From contig CANJKZ010000092.1 of NCBI GenBank assembly GCA_947471745.1, positions 1,364,001 to 1,428,000 on the forward strand: DNA of 64,000 nt, given 5' to 3'. The translations under genes and the position numbers were made by a program. The DNA is from Closterium sp. Naga37s-1 (taxonomy: Eukaryota; Streptophyta; Zygnematophyceae; Desmidiales; Closteriaceae). The notes beneath the pieces are model-generated. The model had not been told where the DNA came from. It made no database searches and saw only the letters and a program-made list of their open reading frames with translations. Below are positions 58,001 through 64,000 of this stretch, one piece after another. How positions within the stretch are numbered: position 1 is the first letter of the stretch; each line of letters opens with the position of its first letter.

Positions 58001-61000
58001 CCCCCCCCCCCCCTGCGCACTCCCTCCCTTGCCCCCGGATCTCCCCCTTCCCGTAGCTAGCAACGCTCCAGCTGGCCTTCAACCCCTTCACACCAGCGCC
58101 CTTCCCCCCTTCCATTCCTCGCCTCACCTCCCTGGTTCTCGTGCTCGATCTCTCCGCCATCAACTTCCAGGGTCCCCTCCCGGACCTCTCTGCTCTTGTT
58201 GGCGTCTCCGATCTGCTCCTCGACTTTAACAGCCTTGATGGGCCGTTGGATCCGTCCTTCTTGCCCTCTGGACGGCTGGGATTCTTTTCAGGTGATAACT
58301 TGTGCTCCAATTGGGCCCCTCATGGTGCTACCGCCACACCGCACACAACCGCATTGGTCTCCCCTCTTATCTGTTTGCACCACCGCGCACAACCGCATAG
58401 GCCACCACCCAGTGCCTAGTCTATCTGCACTTATTTCAACACCAACCGAACTCATGCCGTCCCAGAGTCTTCCTGTTAGAAACTGCCTCCTTTCCAATCT
58501 GCCTCTACCCATGCAAACTCCTCCGGACCCAAGCTACTCCCATCCCAAACGCCTCAACTTTTGAGAATTATCACAAGTGCTTCCCAAGCCACTCCCATCC
58601 CAAGCGCCTCAACTTCTCTCGCCCCATCAACCACAGCTGCCCCCGTCTGCCGTCCCTCAGTTCTCCATTCTCGACTCCAGACTCATCCTCTCCTCTCCCA
58701 CACACACCGCACAGCTCACAGCAACAACTTTTCGGGCCCATCAGCCCGCAGCTAGCCATCCCTCTGCCGTCTCTCAGTTCTCCATTCTCGACTCTCCCCC
58801 TTCCCAGACTCATCCTCTCCCCTCACACTCCTCTTTTCCCCTTCCCGCCCTTCCCTTCACTTCCCCCCACCCATCCTCCCGATCCCACCACTCTCTCCCC
58901 CCTCAGACACACACCTCCCGGGCCCCATCAGCCCTCGGCTAGCCATCCCCCTGGCGTCTCCCAGCTTCTCCATCCTCGCCTCCAGGATCATCCTCTCCTC
59001 TCCCCATCCCACCAACCTGTTCCCCTCCTGTTTCTCACACCGCACAGCTCACAGCAACAACTTCTCGGGCCCCATCAGCACGCAGCTAGCCGTCCCTCTG
59101 GCGTCTCCCTAGCATCCCCTGTCGTCTACCCTCATCATCGCCCCCCCATTTCCCTTCCCTCCCACCTATCCCCCTACACACACACCGCACAGCTCACAGC
59201 AACAACTTTTCCGGACCCATCAGCCCGAAGCTAGCCATCCCCCTGGCGTCGCCCATCTTCTCCATTCTCGACTCGGGGCTCATCCTCGCCAACAATTCCT
59301 TTTCGGGCAGCCTCCCGGGCAGCCTGGGCAGGCTGGTGCAGGCGTACGTGGTTGACGTGTCACACAACCATTTGTCGGGCCGCATCCCTCCTGCCTTCGG
59401 CACTCTGTACCAGGTCGGTGCTACCACTCCCTTCATAACCACCTGTAACAGGTACTAGAGCGTTTTTCAAGTCGAACCAAATGTCACCGCATCCCTCCTT
59501 CCTTCGGCACTCTGTACCGGGTTAGTCCGTAGGTCCGTTCAGCCAAGTAGGTAGTAAAAACAAGTCAACAGTTGCTTTTAATTCCCTTCTTCCAACCACC
59601 TGTACAAGGTACTTACGGGTCGACGCAAACATCCTTTCTTCCTTCAGTACGCTACACCAGGAAGGTATGTTGGAATCGTTTTTGAGGATTCTTTTGAGAA
59701 CTAAAATCACTTTTGAGAATTCTCAAAAGTGATTTCAACATCATCACATCCTTCCTTCCTTCAGTACACTGCACCAGGAAGGTAGCTCAATTTAACCAGT
59801 TGATTGAAGTCAAAGTCAACAGGGTAGGCACCTCGAGTGCCACCCATCTTTTCTTCTCACCACTCGTCCCTTTCATTCTGTTAACGTTTCCTCCTATTTC
59901 ACACCTCACCCGCTTCCTCCTCAACAACAGCGCATTCACCGGCGCCATTTTTTAGGCGCCTCAAAAGTCGCTTTCTCCTCAACGAGGTGACTTTTGATTC
60001 GACTCAAAAGTCACCCCTGCCATTTCTGAGGTGCCTCAAAAGTTGCTTCCTCCTCAACAACAGCGCATTCACCCTTGCCATTCATTTTGAGCTAAGCGTT
60101 ACTGTAGAATTGAGCATGCTTCATCTCCCCTCACTGCCTCGTCCAACCCGTTCCCTCCCATTTATTAAACCTCTCGCTCTCTTCTCTCTCGCAGCTCACC
60201 CGCTTCCTCCTCAACAACAGTGCATTCACCGGCGCCATCCCCAGCGAGTTGGGCAACACTAGTGAGCTGAAGACACTGTGGCTCCGCACTGCCTTGCCCA
60301 ACCCCTTTCTTCCCTTCACCAACCCCCTCTTTCCATCCTCCCTCGCAGCTCACTCGCTTCCTCCTCAACGACAATGCATTCACCGGCGCCATCCCCACTG
60401 AGCTGGGCATAGCCCCCGGCCTCAGGGTGTGACAGCTCTGCACTGCCTCACCAACCCCTTCCGTTCCCTTCACCAACCCCCTTCCTTTCACCACCCCCCC
60501 CACATCCCTTCTTTCTTGCTCAGCTCACCCGCTTCCTCCTCAACGGCAATGCATTCACCGGCGCCATCCCCACTGAGCTGGGCATAGCCACCGGCCTCAG
60601 GGTGTTACGGCTCGCTGGTAACCGCCTCTCCGGCACCATCCCTGCCACGTTCACCGCCCTGACGCGGCTTCAGGTACGACATATGTTACGTCAAGCCCAC
60701 TCTTCTCGAGCTTATACACGTATCGAGCTTCTTCTCTCTGAGCCCGTTGTGTTTTCTCCAAGCTCGCCAAACATTTTTTACCTGATCCCACCTTCTTTCT
60801 ATACCCATTACTTTCCTTTCCTCATGCGAGCTTGTGTCGCCTTCATTCTCAAGCTAACCATGCTTGTTTGTGCTGGTCTTCCCAGGCCCCAGTGGTATTC
60901 CATTCTGTTTGCCTCCACTCTTACTCCCTACCTTCGTCCTCTCCTCTGCCCATCTTTCACAACTAACAACCGAATGGAATACCACTGGGACCTGAGCCAA

Positions 61001-62923
61001 ACCCGAAACCACCTAGTGATTTTTTTGTTGACTCAAACTCCACCTCTGCTGAAACCACCTCTGCAGCCGATCTCTCGCAATCAGCAGTAAAGCCAAACTG
61101 AGCAGAGAACGTCATGTAATTCCTTAGTCGCCTCAAAAATCAAACCTGCCCCCCGTCTCTCCGAACCAGGAACTTGACCTCAGCCGAAACCACCTCGTTG
61201 CTTCCCTCCCCGACCTCTCCACCTCCCTGCACCGCCTCACACTCCTCAATACCTCTCGCAACTTCCTCTCAGGGCCCCTGCCCTCCTACCTCCCTGCCTC
61301 CCTCCTATCCCTCGATCTCTCTAACAACTTTTACTCGGGCAGCCTGCCTGGGTCGTCTGATTGGCTGCCTGAAAATGCAACTGCCCGACTGCATGGGAAT
61401 TGCCTGCAGCTGCCATCCTGCCCTGTGCCTCCGAACCTGAGGTCCAGCCTTGGTGCGAAGCTGGGAGACAGCTTCAGGCCGAACCTGGGAGCTGGTTCGG
61501 CGTGCTGGCTGGCAAAACAGCGCTCGGAGAGGCAGTGTGCTTCGTTCTGTGGAGCCAATGAAAGTGTGACACGTGTCTGCAGGTGAGACCCTGGAAGAAG
61601 GTAGAGGGAGAGGGAGAGCGGGAGAGGGAGAGAGAGAGGGGCTGTGTGTGGATGTGAGTGTGGTGAGAGGTGCATTCATGCATTCAACTGGTCATGCATG
61701 CAATCACAAGGGCATGGATGCAATCAAATAAACTTCCATGCATGCAATCAGGTGGGCATGCATGCAATCAGGTGGGCATGCATGTAATCAGGTGGGCATG
61801 CATGTAATCAGGTGGGCATGCATGCAATCAGGTGGGCATGCATGCAATCAGGTGGGCATGCATGCAATCACATGGACATGCATGCAATCACATGGACATG
61901 CATGCAATTCACATGGACATGCATGCAATTCACATGGACATGCATGCAATCACATGGACATGCATGCAATTCACATGGACATGCATGCAATCACATGGAC
62001 ATGCATGCAATTCACATGGACATGCATGCAATCACATGGACATGCATGCAATTCACATGGACATGCATGCAATCACATGGACATGCATGTATGCAATCAG
62101 TTCAACTTCTCCATTGTCTCTCCTCTCCATCTTTTTCCTCTCCTCCCACATGCACCACAGTGAGCGTGGTCACTGCGTTCCCTCCTCATCTCTCTGTTCT
62201 TCTCCTCTCCATCTTTTTTCTCCTATCCCACATGCACTACAGTGGCCGTGGCTACTGCGTTCCCTCCTCATCTCTCTGTTCTTCTCCTCTCCATCTTTTT
62301 TCTCCTATCCCACATGCACTACAGTGGCCGTGGCTACTGCGTTCCCTCCTCATCTCTCTGTTCTTCTCCTCTCCATCTTTTTTCTCCCATCCCACATGCA
62401 CTACAGTGGCCGTGGCTACTGCGTTCCCTCCTCTTCCACCCAGAGAAGGTTGGCTGGAAGTGCATTTCACTGCAGCAACAGCAGCAGCAGCAATGGCAGC
62501 AGCAACAGCAGCAGCAGCAATGGCAGCAGCAACAGCAGCAGCGATAGTAGCAATAATGCCAGCTCTGGTAGCAGTAGGAACAGCAGTAAGAGAGGGAACG
62601 ACCAGAGTGAAGCAGGCACAAACGACAACAAGCTTGGTTCCACATACACTTTTCCCCTTCCATCTTCTTTAGACAGCAATCGCAGCAAGTCTACACTTGC
62701 TGTAGATACAAGCACTATGTCGCTTAACGAGATTGCCTTTACGAGGGATGCTTTGCTGCAGCAGTCGAGGCAGTGGCTGGGGGATGTGAGGGTCCGTGTG
62801 AGCGAGGGAGGAGGGGAGGGTACGGGGAGAGGAGGGGGAGGAGGACGAAGGGTGGGAGGGAAGGATGTGAGAAAGTGGGTTGAGAGGATGCGACAGCTGG
62901 TTAGGAAAGAAGGGAAGGTTTAG
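54475..62923 (+). CDS. Secreted leucine-rich-repeat protein (receptor-like, no kinase)
   Basis: Ten exons: 54475-54550, 54839-55175, 55411-55495, 55892-56288, 56933-57039, 58057-58291, 59193-59413, 60524-60673, 61170-61582, 62407-62923. Phases agree throughout, giving 845 residues. Exon 1 is a signal peptide (VFTVALIAVLAASC). Exon 2 is an LRR N-cap (DPSDVAALQRF, WFPSVQSDPCQ, GVQCS) with a poly-Ser/Asn insertion. Exons 3-9 encode plant-type extracellular LRRs (LDLSFNSLSG, LSGAIPPLDQL, NNSFSGSLPGSLG, NHLSGRIPPAFG, NRLSGTIPATF). Exon 9 ends in a Cys-rich cap (CLQLPSCPVPP, CASFCGANE) like malectin/LRR receptor ectodomains. Exon 10 is Ser/Asn-rich then basic and stops. I see no membrane helix or kinase, so the model is secreted unless a 3' exon is missed. 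Introns are crowded with exon-edge copies, so some exon choices, especially exons 5, 7 and 8, could be alternative. Confidence 0.75.
54577..54615 (+). repeat. Degenerate copy of the LRR gene exon 1 end
   Basis: GTCGTGCTCGCAGC...TTGACAAAGTTACCA repeats the end of exon 1 and its donor (54525-54560), 52 bp downstream. The donor has become AAGTTA. Confidence 0.7.
55667..55875. repeat. CT-rich tract in LRR gene intron 3
   Basis: About 200 bp of CCCCTCTC and CCCTGCTC units leading to the exon 4 acceptor. It gives spurious open frames on both strands. It probably also supplies the polypyrimidine tract. Confidence 0.9.
56367..56437 (+). repeat. Copy of LRR gene exon 4 end with donor
   Basis: Near-identical to 56226-56300, including the GTGAGTGAGTG donor (CTGGCGAATGTGACCAC...CCTTGTCTG). 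Joined in the expected phase it meets a TGA at once, so it would act as a poison exon or a decoy donor. Confidence 0.88.
56667..56684. repeat. TTTTGAGGCGCCTCAAAA palindrome
   Basis: A perfect 18-bp palindrome in LRR gene intron 4. Related copies: 36677-36692 (perfect, mutase intron 1), 36443-36459, 57550-57565 (perfect), 57955-57967, 59948-59966, 60024-60041, and a variant with an AATT centre at 59704-59735. Confidence 0.85.
57181..57637 (+). repeat. Four copies of LRR gene exon 5 3' half
   Basis: Copies at 57181-57228, about 57306-57363, about 57489-57539 and about 57598-57634, all after exon 5 (56933-57039) and each followed by a GTGAGT/GTGAGG donor. Copy 1 is a clean 48-nt exon with acceptor and donor, phase 0 on both sides (SSRFSGAIPPLDQLIR). 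Copies 2 and 3 have in-frame TGA and TAG. Copy 4 is out of phase. Confidence 0.88.
57784..57900 (+). repeat. Degenerate copy of LRR gene exon 6 start
   Basis: Parallels 58057-58165 (GCAACGCTCCAGCTGGCCTT, then TTCTCGTGCTC-ATCTCTCC), 270 bp upstream in intron 5. It contains indels and lacks the rest of the exon. Confidence 0.82.
58600..59110 (+). repeat. Degenerate copies of LRR gene exon 7 start
   Basis: At least four partial copies of the exon 7 beginning (true exon at 59193). They lie near 58605-58690, 58727-58800, 58912-58990 and 59040-59110. Each carries versions of AACTT(T/C)TCGGGCCC-ATCAGC, GCTAGCCATCCC and TTCTCCAT(T/C)CTCG. Two keep the CCGCACAGCTCACAGCAACAA acceptor context. Several are cut short by stops. 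Confidence 0.85.
59480..59790 (+). repeat. Copies of LRR gene exon 7 end
   Basis: Three shrinking copies of the end of exon 7 (CTTCGGCACTCTGTACCAG) at about 59487-59525, 59637-59665 and 59752-59785, with increasing divergence. The 32-bp palindrome 59704-59735 lies between the second and third. Confidence 0.78.
59704..59735. repeat. 32-bp perfect palindrome
   Basis: Core TTTTGAGAATTCTCAAAA with ATCAC/GTGAT extensions on both sides. It shares the TTTTGAG half-site with the GGCGCC palindromes nearby. Confidence 0.9.
59908..60430 (+). repeat. Copies of LRR gene exon 8 start
   Basis: Four copies of the exon 8 beginning (CACCCGCTTCCTCCTCAACA) precede the true exon at 60524: about 59908-59957, 60039-60087, 60195-60275 and 60350-60427. 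The last has a CGCAG acceptor and a possible donor after 78 nt (AGG/GTGTGA), phase 0 on both sides, reading LTRFLLNDNAFTGAIPTEL and seven more residues. Confidence 0.87.
60993..61022 (+). repeat. Fragment copy of LRR gene exon 9 start
   Basis: CTGAGCCAAACCCGAAACCACCT resembles the beginning of exon 9 (61170 onward, CTCAGCCGAAACCACCT). Short and diverged. Confidence 0.6.
61674..62096. repeat. CATGCATGCAATCA minisatellite in LRR gene intron 9
   Basis: About 20 copies of an 18-20-bp unit. The first part has the GTGGG variant and the later part has ACATGGA. Each unit contains CATGCATG, itself a palindrome. The His/Met/Cys-rich open frames across it are artefacts. Confidence 0.95.
62121..62434 (+). 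repeat. 82-bp tandem array carrying four splice acceptors
   Basis: The acceptor of exon 10 and its first ~27 coding bases are repeated with a period of exactly 82 bp. Candidate exon starts are 62161, 62243, 62325 and 62407. Because 3 x 82 is divisible by three, the first acceptor is in the same frame as the last and the stretch between is open. Using it would add 82 residues; the middle two shift frame. Confidence 0.9.
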
Positions 62924-63426
62924 AATACCATATGGTACCCTATTTCTGTGACTTCTGTAAATACCTACGTACACAACTTATCTCGTATTCTTAATTGCTT
63001 TGTGGAGTTTTCATTTTCCTGTCAATACACCACAAATAAACCAAGAAGCATATAGCAACAGCAGTGCAAGAATGTACAATATATACATGGACATGGTATT
63101 TTTTCCCACAATGGTTTCATCTCCCAAAACCTATACCAGCAACACCACTCACTCCCATCATCCCAGCACAAAAGGATAACAAAAGGCGCACTCAGCCTGA
63201 AGCTATACAACCTCCCAACCAACCCAGACCCCTCATTCATGCTTGAATCTAGCAGCCCTCTTCTCCAGAAACGCCTGCATGCCTTCCTTCTGGTCATCAA
63301 GAGCAAACGAGGAGAGGAAGAGCGCTCGCTCCCCAGCCAGGCGTGGGCCCAAAAAGCCCAACCCAGTGAAGTGAAGTGACGCATTCACTCTGCCTCTATC
63401 ACTATCAAGAAGCCATCAGGTCTCCT
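62924..63426. other. Spacer between convergent LRR and hydratase genes
   Basis: 3' flanks of two convergent genes, with an AATAAA at about 63034 on the plus strand. 63233-63345 holds a second copy of the hydratase gene's terminal coding sequence. Confidence 0.5.
63233..63345 (-). pseudogene. Downstream copy of hydratase terminal exon
   Basis: On the minus strand it reads GERALFLSSFALDDQKEGMQAFLEKRAARFKHE and a stop, against ERALFLSCFALADQKEGMQAFLEKRAAHLKHE in the gene's last exon about 194 bp upstream. No clear acceptor precedes it. It may be a decayed duplicate or an alternative last exon. Coding similarity is high, so it is either recent or constrained. Confidence 0.75.
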
Positions 63427-64000
63427 TCATTCATGCTTCAAGTGAGCAGCCCTCTTCTCCAGAAACGCCTGCATGCCTTCCTTCTGGTCGGCAAGAGCGA
63501 AGCACGAGAGGAACAGCGCCCGCTCCTCAGCCAGCCCTTCAGCCAGCGACCCGTTAAAGGCCGCGTTGACACTCTGCTTTGCCATGGCCACTGCTGGTTG
63601 CGACAGCGATGCTATCTTGGCGGCTGTTGCTATGGCTGCTCTCACTAGCTCTTCCTGTGGACCTGGGACCTGGGAGGTGGGGGAGGGGGTGACGGGAAAA
63701 CGAGGGGAATGCAGGCATGTTGGCATTTGCAGGCTTCAGCCAGCCCGTCAGCCAGCGACCCATTGAAGGCCGTGTTGACGGTCTGCTTGGCCATGGCCAC
63801 AATCAAATCTTTTTGTAAACTCAGAAACATGGCTCGTGCCTTCAACAGATTCCAAACAAGCCTTCTCCATATATGAAACAACACGCATGCACTCGCCACT
63901 CTTCTGACGAGCCCAGCCCGCGCTGCCTCTTCTGCATCCATTAGCATCGCCTCCGCCAGAATCGTCTCCATGGCACACGCCTTGGCCAGATTCCCTGTAA
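63427..64000 (-). CDS. Enoyl-CoA hydratase/isomerase family protein, 3' end (partial)
   Basis: Two minus-strand exons are visible: 63994-63893 (acceptor at the window edge) and 63662-63427, joined in phase 1; the rest lies beyond 64000. The protein end reads NLAKACAMETILAEAMLMDAEEAARAGLVRRVAS, then PQEELVRAA, SQPAVAMAKQSVNAAFNGSLAEGLAEERALFLSCFA and DQKEGMQAFLEKR. This is the standard C-terminal half of crotonase-fold enoyl-CoA hydratases, which hydrate trans-2-enoyl-CoA in fatty acid or branched amino acid breakdown. The catalytic glutamates are upstream of the window. The end KHE is not a peroxisomal PTS1, so a mitochondrial enzyme is more likely. The donor choice (GTGCAT at 63892) is the in-frame option. 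A degenerate copy of part of the last exon lies in the intron at 63730-63800. Confidence 0.85.
63730..63800 (-). repeat. Copy of hydratase last exon middle in the intron
   Basis: Repeats the segment encoding AMAKQ-VN-AFNGSLA-GLAEA from 63536-63590 with a few changes, upstream of the true exon in transcript terms. Confidence 0.82.

Noticed and set aside
61738-62923. Long open frame beginning in the CATGCATG minisatellite
   Set aside because: Only the part after the exon 10 acceptor (62407) is supported as coding; the upstream part is tandem repeat and intron.

Overview
The window is nuclear DNA of a photosynthetic eukaryote, most likely a GC-rich, seedless streptophyte (a charophyte-type green alga or an early-diverging land plant). 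Evidence: spliced genes with GT/AG introns, a HHL1-like chloroplast protein, an archaeal-type cofactor-independent phosphoglycerate mutase of the kind found in plants, a Ure2p/Nu-like glutathione transferase, plant-style LRR proteins, and Ty3/chromovirus and Ty1/copia LTR retrotransposons, the chromovirus with the plant tRNA-iMet primer site. The species cannot be fixed from sequence alone.

Layout. 896-3879 (+): HHL1-like gene, six exons. 4818-5613 (+): small orphan gene, three exons. 7125-8581 (+): mitochondrial pyruvate carrier MPC1, four exons. 8910-33381: a 24.5-kb nest of retrotransposons. A ~5.1-kb chromovirus on the minus strand (5-bp target duplication CTATC) was hit by a deleted copia element (10441-14802, duplication TCGTG) and by a head-to-tail copia pair sharing a middle LTR (16174-31128, duplication CCGAA). 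With the nest removed, MPC1 and the phosphoglycerate mutase gene (33443-37269, minus) are tail-to-tail neighbours about 390 bp apart. 37270-41382: no gene seen. 41383-46132 (+): very large type II membrane protein resembling a glycosyltransferase. 47975-50887 (+): F-box/LRR protein. 51501-53171 (+): glutathione transferase, five exons. 54475-62923 (+): secreted LRR protein, ten exons. 63427-64000 (-): 3' end of an enoyl-CoA hydratase/isomerase gene.

The outstanding pattern is that every gene here with several introns, except the orphan gene, carries degenerate tandem copies of exon edges inside its introns, or just past its last exon. Copies usually lie within 50-300 bp of the parent exon, and many keep a splice donor or acceptor. 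In HHL1, MPC1 and the LRR gene one copy has both splice sites and a length that would insert in frame (48, 69 and 48 nt). In the phosphoglycerate mutase gene a copied acceptor would give an in-frame 45-residue insertion. Other copies contain stops and look like poison exons. A recurring palindrome built on TTTTGAGGCGCCTCAAAA lies among the copies in two of these genes. The genes do not form one pathway; they are ordinary housekeeping, plastid and surface or sensing genes. All exon boundaries were inferred by eye from GT/AG signals, reading frame and family similarity, with no transcript evidence.
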